Shown: positions 11,709-24,280 of the stretch, one piece after another
Layout of the letters: each line of letters begins with the position of its first letter
How positions within the stretch are numbered: the stretch's first letter is position 1
DNA from: Dasypus novemcinctus
Taxonomy: Eukaryota; Chordata; Mammalia; Cingulata; Dasypodidae
DNA: 64,000 bases
NCBI RefSeq assembly: GCF_030445035.2
Contig: NC_080683.1
Location: forward strand, 20,921,528 to 20,985,527
Direction of reading: 5' to 3'
The notes under the pieces: model-generated
The model's database searches: none
What the model was told of the DNA's origin: nothing
What the model saw: the letters and a program-made list of their open reading frames with translations, nothing else
Made by a program: the position numbers and the translations under genes

Positions 11709-12277
11709 TGATGAATTCCAAAAAGAAATATTGTATTATGTTTGTAAACTGATCTTTTCCTCTGGGCATATTAGATTATATTGGATTCATAAGTTTCCTT
11801 GATGGAGTAATCATGTAAATCTCTTGTGCCAGTAGGGTGTTGAGTCCCTATTGTTTGGTGGGTAGGGACTCACAGATTAATGGCATGGCAAAGGACAGAG
11901 TTGAGGGCTTTTAATGTTGGAGTTTTGATTTTGGGAGTTCGATGCTGAAGCTGGAACCCCAAGGATAGAGATATACAGCAATTGGCCTGATAATCTACAG
12001 CTGACCTTGTGGAGAGAAGCAAAGCCTAGAGAGCCTCATAGTCTATAGCTGACCTTGTGGAGAAAACAGAGTAGCTGAGCTCAGAGGAACCCAGGAAGGC
12101 TGAACCCTCGCAGACATCAGCAGTCATTTTGATCCAACATGTGAAAATAGCCTTTGGTGAGGGAAGTAACTTATGCTTTATGGCCTGGTATGTATAAGCT
12201 CCTACCCCAAATAAATATCCTTTATAAAAACCAACCAATTTCTGGTATTTTACCTTAGCATGCCTTTAGCTATTACA
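11709..12277 (+). repeat. Solo LTR, ERVL-like family, long copy
   Basis: Starts TGATGAATTCCAAAAAGAA. It contains a duplicated AGCTGACCTTGTGGAGA block (about 12000 and 12046), AATGTTGGAGTTTTGAT (about 11913) and CCAAATAAATATCCTTTATA (about 12205) with a polyadenylation-type AATAAA. It ends near GCTATTACA. Start and end match the shortened copy at 3945-4218. No internal region follows. TG...CA ends and a plus-strand AATAAA fit a sense LTR. No clear TSD was seen. Confidence 0.65.
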
Positions 12278-13506
12278 CACCTCATGACCCCTAAATACAA
12301 CATCTTTACAACAGACTTGTGTACAATCCTTTATCATTTGTAAAATAAATTTCTGCAAGGTTCTTTAGAAACCATGTAAAGAATAGTCATTTAAACTTCA
12401 TTCTATAAACAAGAAAACAAGTTCAGCATAATCAAATTAATTCTTCAGCTCTTATGTGGTAGAGAACTTGAGAAAATAAAATTTCTCAAGTTTGATCTAC
12501 ATATACCCATATTTTCTTTGTTGAAATGTAACATTCTTAAAAATAAGGTTCATGTATATTTCTTTAGTGTCTCTCTGCAATGTATCCTACAGTTGTCAGC
12601 ATGCAGCAGATAATCAATAAGTGTGTGTGGAAAGATGGTAACCTACTATGGTTTTGTTAATATTTGAGCACCTAAAAGCACATCAGTCTGAGAAAAGACC
12701 TGGATGATTAAACACATCTCAATTCCATGGGATAAGTCATGAGCATTTTGCCTTCTTTGTAAAATAAGCTTTTAACTTATTGAAAAGCCAGACTTGTGAG
12801 AAGATAGTTGACATATAATCAGATATTAGAATAAATAGACTAATATTTCATTGTGTTAAATGCTACTGCTTAAAATAATAATATAAATTCTAATCTGGTT
12901 TTCAAATTATTTAAAAAACATATAGTTTTTAGTTTCAGTGCTTGCAGAGAGAACCAACCATAGTTAACATAAAGGCTCAAAAGATAACCAGAATCTGTGT
13001 TCTCCTTATCTTAATCAGATTCAACATCTTTCAATATGCTGCTGTAAAAGACGAGATCGAAGCACAAGCAGTGCCAGTCAGCATTTAAATTACACTTTTC
13101 CAAAGGAAAATTCAAGAGCTCAAAACTCTGAAAAGAAATGACAATATTTGCCTTATTGAATCTTCTTCCCCTTGATTATAAAGAGATTCATAAGTGCCCT
13201 GACAGTTGCTGCAGTGAGAGATACTTTATCTAAGGTGAAATATAAAAGGAATAACCCAGACATCCTGATGATGAAATTTCATATGGTGGCTTTCTAAAGG
13301 GCATTAAATTAAAAGCTCACTATCATTCTCACAAATATAGTTTATCTTACTCTAAGACTAAGTACAAATAACCTCCCTCAATTCTGAGATAGTAGACACC
13401 AGTGGAAAGTATTCCAGATCCTTATCTTAAAGTATCATGATTCAAATTCAAACTTCAGGTATGTCAGGAGTATATCATGTATCTCCATCTAACTATCTTG
13501 TGGCTT
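12278..13506. other. Unassigned, with one short palindrome
   Basis: No gene seen. An 11-bp perfect inverted repeat (AACTTGAGAAA / TTTCTCAAGTT) with a 6-base spacer lies at 12465-12492. The rest is unassigned AT-rich sequence. Confidence 0.4.
12465..12492. repeat. Perfect 11-bp inverted repeat, 6-base loop
   Basis: AACTTGAGAAA (12465-12475) and its exact reverse complement TTTCTCAAGTT (12482-12492) flank ATAAAA. The pairing stops abruptly on both sides and no transposon ends are visible. Likely fortuitous or a small hairpin. Confidence 0.6.
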
Positions 13507-16358
13507 TTATTTAGAAAAGTTGTAGGTTTACAGAAAAATCATGCAGAAAGTATTGCATTCCAAAATAATCCCTTCACACATACAGTTTTCTCTATTATTA
13601 ACACTTTGTATTAATGTAATACTTTAGTTAAAACTTATGAAGGAATACTATTATAGTTATACTATTAACTATAGTCCATAAGTCACAATAGGGTCATTGT
13701 GTTGTACAGTTCTATATTGTTTTTCTTAATTTTTATTATGGTAACATATATACAATCTAAAATTTCTCCTTTTAACCACATTCAAAATACAACATGGTGA
13801 TGTTAATTACATATACAATGTAACTAACATACACAATTACATAAACAATGTAGTGTTAGCATCATGGCCACCAATACCAAAACTTTTTTCCATTACCCCA
13901 AATACAAACTCTCTACAAATTAACATTAACTCCCCATTACTACACCCACTCCAGGCAGTGGTAACCTGAGTTCTAGTTTCTGACTCTATACATTTGCTTA
14001 TTCTAATTATTTCACATAAGGGAGTTCATACAATATTTGTCTTCAACATGATGTCTTCAAGGTTCACCCATGTTTTTGAATATATCAGAACTTCATTCCT
14101 TTCACAGCTGGATATTAATTTTTTATATACCATATTTTGTTTATCCATTTATTTGTTCATGGATACTTGGGTCACTTCCATCTTTTGGTAATTGTGAATA
14201 ATGCCCCTATGAACATTGGTGTGCAAATATCTGTTTGAGTCCCTGTTTTCAAATATTTTGGATATATATCTAGAAGAGGTAATTCTATATTTAATTTTCT
14301 GAAGACCAACCAAATTGTTTTCCACAGTGGCTGTACCATTCGATATTACCATTAACACTGTATAAAAGTTCCTCTTTATCCACATCCTTGCCAACCCTTG
14401 TTATGGTTCATCTTCTGTTTTTGTTTTAATAATAGCCATCCTAGAGGTGTGAAGTGGTTTCTTATTGTAATTTTGAAAAATATTTCTCTAATGGCTATTG
14501 AGCATATTTTCATGTACTTATTGGCCATTTATATATCTTCTTTGGAAAAAAATCTTTTCCCACTTATTAAATGGGTTGTTTATCTTTTTGTTGTTGACTG
14601 TAGGAGTTCTTTATATTCTGGATAAAATATTTTCTCCCATTCTATAGATTTTCATTTCATTTTCTTGGTAATGGCCCTTAAATGCACCAATGCTTTTAAA
14701 AATCAGAATCCTACTTATCTATTTTTTCTTTTGTTCCTTGTGCTTTGGGTGTAAAATCTAAGACTCCATCTTCTAATAGAAAGTCCTGAAGATATTTCCC
14801 TAAGTTTTCTTCTAAGAGTTTTATTTTATTAACTTTAATATTTAGGTCATTGATCCATTTTGAATTATTATTCAAATTATAAATTGTATGGTGAATGGTA
14901 GGTGTCCAACTTCAATTCTTTTACACATGGATATCTGGTTTTGCCAGCATTTGTTGAAGAGACTATTCTTTCCCCATTGAGTGGACCTATTAAAAAATCA
15001 ACCAGCTGTAGATGTGTGGATTTATTTTTGGACTCTTAATTCTATTCCATTGTTCTACCTTTATGATAGTACCACACCATTTTAATTAGTGTACCATTAT
15101 AGTAAGTTTTGAAATTGGGAAGTGTGAGTCTTCTAACTTTATTTTTCTTTTTCAAAATTGTTTTGGCTATCTGAAACCCCTTACAATTCCATTTGAGGGT
15201 CAGCTTTTCCATGTCTGCAAAAAAAGGCTGCTTTAATTTTTATTGGGATTACATTCAATCTGTAGACCACTTTAGGTAATAATAACATATAAACAATAAT
15301 ATTTCTTATAAACTATGAACACAGGATGCCTTTCCATTTATTTAGGTCTTTAATTTCTCTCAGCAATGTTTTATAATTTTCAGAAGTTCTCACCTCAGAC
15401 TATATCTTTATATATTGCATCTTTATATATTATATGCACATAATCAAAGATTTTAATTATTGTTTTACACATTTGCCATTAAGTTACAGAGGGGGAAAAG
15501 TTACAAACCAAAAAAATTACAATAATATAGTATTTTATATTTGCCTATGTATTTAGTTTTACTGATGTTCTTTATTTCTTCTTATGTCTTCTAATTAACT
15601 GTCTAGTGGCCTTTTATTTTCACCTGAAAGACTCCCCTAGCATTTCTTTTAATCTGCTGATGAACTTCTTCATAATTGTTTTTCTAAAATGTCTTAAGTT
15701 CTCATTCACTCTTGAGGGATAATTTTGCCAAACATAGAAGTCTTTGATTGACAGTGTTGTGCTTTAATTACTTTAAAATATGTCATCCTCTGCCTTATGG
15801 GCTCTAGGATTTCTGATAAGAAATAGGCTGTTAAGCTTTTTGAGTATCCCAACTATGTGACACATTGCTTCTCTCTTGATCCTTTCAAAATTCTCTATTT
15901 GTCTTTGGCTTTTTACAATTTTACTGTAATGTGTCTTGGTGCAGATCTCTTTGAGCTTATCCTGTTTGTAGTTCATTGAGCTTCTTTGATGTGTATATTT
16001 GTCTTTAATAAGATGTGGAAAGTTTTCAACCATTATTTCTTCAAATATTTTCACTCTTCCTTTTTTCTTCTGGGATTTCTGTGATAAATTTTTGGCATGT
16101 TTAATGGGTCCCACAAGTCCCTCAGGTCTGTTTATTTTTCTTCATTTTCTTTCTGCTCCTCAACATTGGATGATTTCAGTTATCTTTTATTCAAGTTCAT
16201 GGATCCTTTATTTCTATTGCTCAAATCTGATGTTGAATTCCTCAAGTGAGGTTTTCATTTCAGTTGTATTTTTAAGCTCCAGAATTTCTGTTTCCATCTA
16301 ATAAATTCTACCTCTTTATTTTGCTCAGACAATGTTTTCCTAATTTTCTTTAGTTTTT

Positions 16359-16375
16359 GTGTGTGTGTGTGTGTG
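16359..16375. repeat. (GT)n microsatellite
   Basis: About 8.5 uninterrupted GT units within the antisense L1. Length is read directly. Confidence 0.85.
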
Positions 16376-16658
16376 CAGTTTCCTCTAGCTTTTTGAACAT
16401 GTTTAAGACAGTTGGTTTAACATCTTTGACTAATAGTTCCAGTGAATGAGCTTCCTCAGGGATGGTTTTTATCAAATTCTCTTTCATCTTGAGAATAGCC
16501 CATACTTTCCTCTTTGTGTGTTTTGTAAATTTTTTGTTGAGAACTGGGTATTCAGAGTATTATGTTGTTTTAACCCTGTAAGTCTAATTCTCCACACCTC
16601 TGGGATTTCTAGGGCTTTTGTTGTTGTTGCTGTTATTGAGGACTAAGGCTATCCATTT

Positions 16659-17419
16659 TTTGTTTTTGTTTTTGTTTTTTTTTTATTTTTTTAAATTCAT
16701 TTTGTAAAAATATTACATTAAAAAAATATGAGGTCCCATTCAACCCCACCACTCCCACTCCACCACTCCCCCACCCAGCAACACTCTCTCCCATCATCAT
16801 GACATATCCATTGCATTTGGTAAGTACATCTCTGGGCATTGCTGTACCTCATGGTCAATGGTCCACATCATAGCCCATACTCTCCCACGTTCCATCCAGT
16901 GGGCCCTAGGAGGATCTACAATGTCCGGTAATTGTCCCTGAAGCACCACCCAGGACAACTCCAAGTCCCAAAAATGCCTCCACATCTCATCTCTTCCTCC
17001 CATTCCCTGCACCCAGCAGACACCATGGCCACCCTTCCCACACCAATGCCACATTTTCTCTGTGGACCTTGGATTGGTTGTGTCCATTGCACATCTATGT
17101 CAAGAGGAGGCCCAGATTCCACATGGATACTGGATGCAATCCTCCTGCTTTCAGCTGTAGGCACTCTAGGCTCCATGGTGTGGTGGTTGACATTCTTCAA
17201 CTCCATGTCAGCTGAGTGGGGTAAGTCCAAAAAATCAGAGTGTAGAAGCTGAAGTCTGTTGAGGCTCAGGGCCTGGCTATCATATTGTCAGTCCAGAGAT
17301 TCAAATCCCCTAGATATATCTTAAACCCCAGCACCAACTACAATTCCAGTAAAGTAGCATGAAAGCCTTGTGAAAAGAGATCCCATCTGTGTCCAGCTCC
17401 ATCACGCAGAAACACCAAG
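16659..17419 (-). mobile_element. Younger 5'-truncated L1 3' UTR, nested, antisense
   Basis: An insertion inside the older L1. On the plus strand it begins with a T-rich tract (TTTTGTTTTTGTTTTTG-like, the complement of a poly-A tail). It continues with an L1 3' UTR of armadillo type (ATATGAGGTCCCATTCAACC, GGTCAATGGTCCACATCATA, GTGGACCTTGGATTGGTTGT). Exact 12-bp copies of GGCTATCCATTT flank it (16647-16658 and 17420-17431). The host L1 resumes on the far side. The 104-106-codon frames on both strands fall entirely inside this UTR and are not genes. Confidence 0.85.
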
Positions 17420-18019
17420 GGCTATCCATTTGTGACTCTCCCAAACAAACTTTGCTTCCACACAGGAAAAGGAAAGAAACAAGGTATTGTCTCTTTAAGA
17501 CTTACATGTCACCTTTGCCTGTGTTATTGAAATGATGACTGCCCACCATACATGCCCCCAGTGAGTTAAAGCAATGATCAGCAGTCAGGCTACCCCAATG
17601 TTATTGGTCATTCTAGCATCAGCAAACCTCAAAAGGAATGTGGTCTGCAGGCCTCACAGCTGCCTACTATGTGATTAGGGGATGTCGGATGGTAACTACT
17701 ACAAAGAAGGTGAAATTCACCAGTATTTACTGAAATTTAGCACCCTCTTCATCTAGCTCTTCCCTGGATTTTCCAAGTGTTCCACTAGACTCCACAGTTC
17801 CAAAATAATTGATTTATATAGTACCTGCCAGTTCAATAGTTGTTTTTGTGGACAAAATGATTTTTTGAGCTTTTTATTCTACTATCTTTGCCAGCCTCCT
17901 GTAAACAGGCAAATATTTAAAACAGTGTTTTATGAGACACTTTACAAAGGATTTCAAAAGGTTTGGGTGTACTTTAATAAGGTAATCAATGTGTTACCAA
18001 CTCTTCTTTGCTTGAAAAT

Positions 18020-18290
18020 TTTTAGTTAATATTTTATTTTTAAAGAAGCTTTAGATTACATAAATGTTACATAAAAAACATAGGAGATTCCCATATACCC
18101 CACTCAATTCCTTCCATACTTTTTCCCATTAACATCTTTCATTAGTGTGGTACATTTGTTACAATTGATGAACACATATTGAAGCATTGCGACTAACCAT
18201 GGGACCGTAGTTTATGTTATAATTTACATTTTGCCCTGCACAATTGTATAGGTTTTGACAAAATACATAATGGCCTGTATTCATCATTTC
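18020..18290 (-). repeat. L1 3' UTR fragment, antisense
   Basis: The order TTTAGATTACATAAATGTTA, GGAGATTCCCATATACCCC, TTTCATTAGTGTGGTACATT and TGTTACAATTGATGAACACA matches the 3' UTR also seen at 13507 and 61320-62130. It begins just beyond the 5' end of the preceding antisense L1 and is severely 5'-truncated. Confidence 0.65.
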
Positions 18291-18569
18291 TTGCTTGACT
18301 TTAATGTTGTAATTATACATTGCTGAAGGGTAAATTGCTCTATCTGTAAGTAACAGCAAGTGCTTAAACTTCAAGAACAGAAATAAATTGGGCATATTTT
18401 TTTAAAAATTGATTTTCAATCTGTACAGATTTCACCAAGGTCTAATCACAGCCTCTTGCTTCCAGTTTATGCTGGTGTACTCTTTGGTGGGGTGGTGGTG
18501 GAAGTAGAAGGGGTGATTCAGGGAAGGGAAAAGATTATTTGTAATAAACATTGTACCTCTATTTATTAA

Positions 18570-18800
18570 GACAGCATTTTTATGGTTACAAAAAGTATAC
18601 AGTACTATTATTGCATGAAAAACATTATTTTTAAATTGTCACCTTAGAATACCTCTAATTCAAATTTATGCATTATTTCTTTTTCATTTATATATGTTTA
18701 ACATTAAATTCCCTTATGCATATTTTTAAAGTAAACTCTACCCTTTTGAGGTGTACAATTCTATGAATTTTAACAAACATGTAGAGTCATGTAAATTGGA
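18570..18800 (-). repeat. Probable decayed L1 3' UTR fragment
   Basis: The phrase TTTTGAGGTGTACAATTCTA followed by TGAATTTTAACAAACATG and AGAGTCATGTAA resembles the complement of older L1 3' UTRs. It is AT-rich and diverged. It could be a continuation of the fragment at 18020-18290, separated by an unassigned block. Confidence 0.4.
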
Positions 18801-18954
18801 TTACTAAATTCATATTTAATTAAATATTACATAGGAATATTAATGTTGGTTTAAATTGATTTAAAAACTCTGGTTAGTAAGGAAAATTAGAAGTGGTAGA
18901 AAGGAGATACAGTTTCCTTACAAATATACTATCCAGATCAGGTGGTATTTTCTC

Positions 18955-19190
18955 TAAGAGGCAGCCTAGGATATACAGTCCTAGGTCTTATACCTAGGTT
19001 CCAATTCTACCTCTATTAACTGTGACTTTGAACAGATTCCTAAATCTCTTTGGATTTACTTTCTCCTTCTGTGATAGGGAGATAATAGTATAAATCTCAC
19101 AAGATTGCTGGGAAGAGAGAATAAATGTAACAATGTACTATTAATGTGTCTGTATTATAGAAAATGCTCAATAAATAGCTATTGTTATTT
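18955..19190 (+). repeat. MIR SINE, near complete, sense
   Basis: The expected MIR order is visible: 'ggttccaattctacctctat' then 'taactgtgactttgaacaga', 'tttactttctccttctgtga', 'gggagataatagtataaatc', and the tail 'aaaatgctcaataaatagct'. Ancient and immobile. Confidence 0.8.
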
Positions 19191-20430
19191 ATTTTATACT
19201 ATGTGTGTGTTTGTGTATGTACACATTTGCATTTATGTATTTTATAAACATATATATTTATATGATAGGTAGATAAATAGATGGAGCCCCCTCTTTGATA
19301 TAAGAAGCATAATTTAACATTTCCCTAGCCCCAAGGATACCTTCAGAATTGAGAAATCTTAGAACATTTGCAGTGTCGTGGCACAGGCAATTTTGAGAAC
19401 TGATTGTTGTAGGTTTGACTTTCATTATAGAATAATTTGTCAAGGCAGTGAGAGAAGAGCTGGAAGGAAAGTTAGACCTTTCTGGTGAACTCCAAATCTC
19501 TTAAGACTTATGGTAAGAAAAGGGTATAGACTTTTAGCCAGCAGTCAAAATATATATTTGTTTCTAAATTATTTCTTTTGATGCCCTGGACAACAAAATT
19601 CAGTATCTAACAGCAAAACTCAGGCTCTGAATTTTAAAGTGATATATCTAAAACCAAGTGAAACAAGGAATATATAGCTAAATAGCTCTACAGACTGATA
19701 AAATCATTATGAAAGTGATTTTCCTATATTTATCAAAAGTTTAATAATTGGTGAATATTTACATAAATTATATGTAAATTTTATATGTATACATTCTTCC
19801 ATTGCATAGGAGTATTAAGTTTTGCAATAAAATAAGCTGTTAGAGTGTATTTTCAAAGAAAATAGGGAAAAATGTATATTGCCTAATATAAATAAAGATT
19901 TTTTTCACCTACAATATATAAATTTGCCTTTAGAATGATAGTAGAAATAGATATTATTTCCTGTTTAGAGATTATTAATCTGAGGCTTGGGTAGGCTTTG
20001 ACACTTGATGACTATCACCAAATTTGTGGGAATCAGTTGAGTTCGAACCAGGGACTCCAAAGCTAATTTAGGAAATATTTAAAGGAGTTCTACATTTTAG
20101 AGAATAAAGAAAGATACACTTTAGTTCAAATGAATTCTCCTTTATAAGTAAGACTCTAACATGATGATCCTTGCTCCGTAGATATCAGGACTGGAGCAGA
20201 ACTGCCATATTATGGTCAGCCCCACTCTGAGAAAAAACAATGAAAATAAACTCTTCCTGAGTTCCTGCTGAGTACCTTGAAATTGTTAAACAAAGAATAG
20301 CTGACATTTTATATTAAACTGGTAAATTAACACAAAATGGCTCAAAGAAAATTGTTGGAGGTAAATATCATATAAAGAATCACTTTGAAATAATGTCAGG
20401 GTCTTGTGGATGAGCAGGTGTTTTACACTT
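19191..20430. other. Nothing recognised apart from short TG/TA tracts
   Basis: A (TG)-rich tract lies at about 19201-19220 and a TA-rich run at about 19240-19262. A weak MIR-like segment may occupy 19960-20040. No gene. Confidence 0.4.
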
Positions 20431-20830
20431 TGTTGTGGATTGGAGCTATGTACCCATAAAAATGTCCTTAAACTTAATCCATACCTGTGTGTGTGTGTGA
20501 ACCCCTGGTAAATAGGGCATTTGATGAGGTTACCTTAGTGAAATTGTGGTCCAACACAATCAGAATGGGTCTTAGTTCTACCACTGGAGTCCTTTATAAG
20601 CAGAATGAAATTCAGACAGATAAAGAAAAAGCCACAAGGGGCATCCAGAAGCTGGAAGTCAATGGGACCTGGAAAGGAAAAGAGAAGCCAGAAGCCGGGA
20701 GAGTCTGCTATGTGACAAAAAGAAATTTAATTTTACTCCTCCCAGCCTCTAAACCATGAGCCAATAAATTCCTCTTATTTAAGTGAACCCATTGCATGGT
20801 ATTTGCTTTAGCAATAAGGAAACTAAAACA
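20431..20830 (+). repeat. Solo LTR (family shared with 60134-60608)
   Basis: Runs from TGTTGTGGATTGGAGCTATG to GGAAACTAAAACA. It holds GGAGTCCTTTATAAGCAGAA (about 20587) and AACCATGAGCCAATAAATTC (about 20752), with AATAAA as a polyadenylation-type signal. The second copy at 60134-60608 shares ends and order, but has a middle block of about 75 bp that this copy lacks. Flanks CACTT (20426-20430) and CATCT (20831-20835) are at best a degraded 5-bp TSD. The 90-codon frame at 20487-20759 is a chance frame inside the LTR. Confidence 0.7.
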
Positions 20831-21189
20831 CATCTATTGGTATTTTTTTGCATGAAAGACTTTCATTGTTTTAATTTGAAAAATGTAATGTTGGACAAAT
20901 TGTTGATTGATGCTAAGTCCCAATAAAAAAGTAACATAAACAGAGACATTTAACAGCTGAGATTGGTTATGAGTGCTAGAAAGTATAAGAAACTGTCTCT
21001 ATTTGCAAAATTTTCAGATTGATCAGATAAATGCTACTTCTGTCATTTTCCTGAAAAACTTATATTACCAAATCTTGCATTACTTCAGCAGAAGAGATTG
21101 TGTTTTTCCTAAATGGCAAAAAGTACCAATAATTAAATTATCACCATTCTGAACAGTTGGGTGTGTATTCTGTTAAGTTTAAAGATGTC
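20831..21189. other. Nothing recognised
   Basis: No gene or named repeat seen. Confidence 0.4.
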
Positions 21190-21300
21190 TTCTTATTTCC
21201 TCACCTGAATCACAGACAAGGTAGAAATTATTCCTATTTTATAGATGAAGAAAGAGAGATTTAGTAACTTTATCAAAATGTGCAATTTGTAGGGAAATCA
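21190..21300 (+). repeat. MIR-like fragment
   Basis: 'ttcctattttatagatgaag' followed by 'aaagagagatttagtaactt' fits the MIR core ('ttttacagatgaggaaactg' type). Short and diverged. Confidence 0.5.
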
Positions 21301-24204
21301 TTTAAAAACAGATCTCAAAATTTGGGGCTCTGGTCTTCTTTTCTTTCTAAACAATTATTTAATAACCTTGTGAGTCTCAAAAAGGTACATCCCTGTTCCA
21401 AATGTCTCAAGCACAGATATTCCTCTCCCACATCTCTGCCAGCTTTGTGCCTGGGCTACAATTTGACAGCTATCTACTAACATCATGAACACATTTACCA
21501 AATGTGGTAATCTATTATTTATTTGTTGTAGTCAGAATTTACGATACATGCAGGAGAACAGATAAGCATACACATATAAATCCCTGACATTAGAATGCAA
21601 TATAAGTTTAAATTTTGCTTTTTTGTTTTTGTTGTGATGTTTTCTAAAACTGGAATGCTTGTACATACAGAACAACTCAGTTGTTCATAAGACAATGAAT
21701 AGATAAGTGATCTGGAGGCAATAAAACATTGTACTAGGAAAAATCATCTGTATTGAAATCACTTGTTGGTTATGTTAACAGTACAGTTTCTTGGTCAATA
21801 TCCCAAAACTGAATTTTTCAGCATTGTTTTTGCAGCAAGCAACCTTGAAGTCTGAGATAATGTCTTCTTCAGAACAAGAGATGCTCATTGCTGAAGAAAC
21901 AGTCAATTCCTGAATCTGGGCTGTGATGCTAATTTATTTCATGTGTAGCATTCAACTAGGTCCTTCCCTAGCATCCCCGTGGGACTAAATGGCATGCTAG
22001 CTGTGCTATAAATAATAAATTCCTTTGTCTCTGATGTGGGATCTTGTGTCATCTGCCAGAGTCTAGGAAGCTGTATAAGCCAGATAGCCAAATGAATAAG
22101 TAGAGTAAAATACCAGGCCTTCTTTTCAAACACTGCATCACTGAAATATTGTAATGACCAAACCTGGTTTCTAAAAGAACAGTTAACTGAAATCCAGAGT
22201 GAATCCCATGTATTTTCTATTAGAAGCATGTATGAGACTGTCTGCAGGAGACTCCAATCTCCTAACTATAGCTCATTTTATAGCTCTATAAAGATAGAAA
22301 AACTTACCTATAATTAGATATTCTCTGTTATTGATAAGAACCAGGGAAATGCCCAAAGAAACAGAGAAAGAAATAGAAGTTTGAATACAAACTGCAAAGC
22401 AAAGGATTTCTTATGGATCATGATTAGTTTTGGGAATTCATCCACTGATTGTTGGAACAAGGAAGAGCTCAGGTAGTCTTATTACCCACAGTGATAAACT
22501 AATACCAGATTATTAGGTAGCACAAGAATGTCTGCCATACCTACTAGCATGGTAATCTCAATACGTTTGAGCTTACAGGTAGAATGTAGCTGCCATGCAG
22601 GGAATCTTATTAGCAATTATTCTTAATAGTCCATATACCTGTTTTTTGGGGGGGGTTAGAATTAATAGTAGTCCTTCAGGAAAGGTTCAGTGGTAGAGGG
22701 GTAATGAATGCCAGTCCAAAATGAGGAACAGGATCCAAGGCAGGAAGATCATGATGGGAAGAGGAGTGAGGAACAAGGAAATTTATGGACAGAAAGAATA
22801 TAGTCACCCATATCCAGAAGGTACCAGGTTACTTGGTGGATCAAACAGTAGCTTTGCAGTAGGCTAGACTACTCTGTCCCAGATCATGCTGGGTGACTTG
22901 ATTCTTTGACTTGGTTGAAGATGGGGCTGAAGTTGGAGTCATAATCTGTGTCTGTCTGAAGATGGTAAGAGAGCCAGATTATAAAAACTATGAGTGGCAG
23001 GGATTGGAGGGGAGATGACACTAAGTAAAGACTATCAAATCAAAGTAGTAGGTAAAAGGCCCAATAAAATTTTGCTGTCATCTAAATGTTTTCTATTTTC
23101 CTGCAAGAATTTCTTACCAGCCTCCGTAATTGAAAAGGTTCAGACATTTCTTTACCACAGTATGCAGAGCAGTTTAGCCATCTAACCAAATGTTTTTTGT
23201 TTGGCACCTCAATTTACACCCTGTTACCCTCTACTAAATCTACTAGCAAATTTTTCAGGCAGATGCTGCTTTTTAAAATTTCTTTTTCTTTTTCTGTAAG
23301 AAAAAAGGTCTGCTACATAACTCACCTTTAATTACCATTTATACTTAAAAATAAAGTTTATTGTTTAAAAGCCATTACTTCTATAAAAAAGGCAACGGAG
23401 GATCTTCTCAGTTAATTTTTTAAAGTTATTTTTCCTTGATGAAAAATGTACCAATAAAAGAAAATTAGAATAACATATTTTACTCACAATGTTATTTAAA
23501 TATGGATGGCAAACTTTATTTTTGAACTGTTTTCCTAGATATGAACTTCCTAGAATGAAGTGTTCCTGCAGTTTTATTTTTAAATGCCACTTCTTCACAT
23601 TCAGCTACTCTACTTCACCTAATTAGAGCTCTGATGCAGAGGGAAAATGTGAGAACCACTAGGGAGGGATAAATCATGAAGATTAGAATTAAAGCAAAGA
23701 CAGGACGATTTTTTCAACTCATTTTCCACAAGCAAACAGGCCTCTTTTCTTGTGGATAGAGCAAAAATCAAATTAGGATATTGCAGATGAAGAACTGTGG
23801 GCATGCCACACAAACAGTACAGGAATTTCAATTATCTAAGCACATATCAATCCTGAGATTTCAATGTAAGACTTAAAGGAATTAAAAAATAATAATAAAT
23901 CTGCCAGAATGATTTTACATGGGCTAAGTCTAAAATCCTTTATCATTGCCAAGTATACCCTTCTCCCCATATTGGAAGGCATGCATTTGTGTATGCTAAT
24001 GTAATCTTTAAAACCTCTACACTTAGAAAAAGGGATGATCTAGGCTGCTGGAAGAAATTAGACAGTGTCTTAATAGTTAAAGACTATCTTTGTGTCCCTG
24101 ACTATGTGACATGTAAAGTGGGCAATGGAAAAGAAATTGAGAATACAGCACCTAGTTTCATGTAACTTTTAACTTTAGAAGATAATAATTTTATAGACAG
24201 GATA
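21301..24204. other. Long unassigned stretch
   Basis: About 2.9 kb with no gene and no repeat family I can name with confidence. Open frames at 21280-21480, 21939-22229, 22994-23185, 23365-23598 and 23619-23831 show no domain or codon signature. A G8 run occurs near 22650. Confidence 0.4.
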
Positions 24205-24280
24205 TCATTGCCATCTTCATTGCCTTCTTCATCTTCTTCTTTATCATCATCATTATCCTCACCATTACCATCATCATCTT
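24205..24280. repeat. TTC/ATC-rich simple sequence
   Basis: Interrupted CATCTTC, CTTCTTC and CATCATC triplets over about 75 bp. The purity is low, so it is an old tract. Confidence 0.7.

Larger units (their letters stand above)
13507..17898 (-). mobile_element. Antisense L1, internally deleted, with 5' end
   Basis: Reading the minus strand, this runs from an L1 5' end near 17898 through a 5' UTR and an ORF1-related region (about 16300 down to 15780). It then passes the post-ORF1 spacer and enters ORF2 only at its later part (15390 down to 14150), ending in the 3' UTR at about 13507-13990. The join near 15395-15405 skips endonuclease and early reverse-transcriptase sequence that a full L1 would hold. 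Compared with 27200-33255, the junction corresponds to a jump from about 29170 to about 30815. A younger L1 piece interrupts it at 16659-17419. It has no intact coding frame. Confidence 0.7.

Noticed and set aside
12465-12492. DNA-transposon (MITE) or transcription terminator hairpin
   Set aside because: The palindrome is isolated, has no target duplication, and intrinsic terminators do not apply to this genome type.
16932-17252. 106-codon frame with His/Ser/Pro-rich sequence
   Set aside because: Lies entirely in the inserted L1 3' UTR; opposing frames of similar length on the other strand show it is composition-driven.
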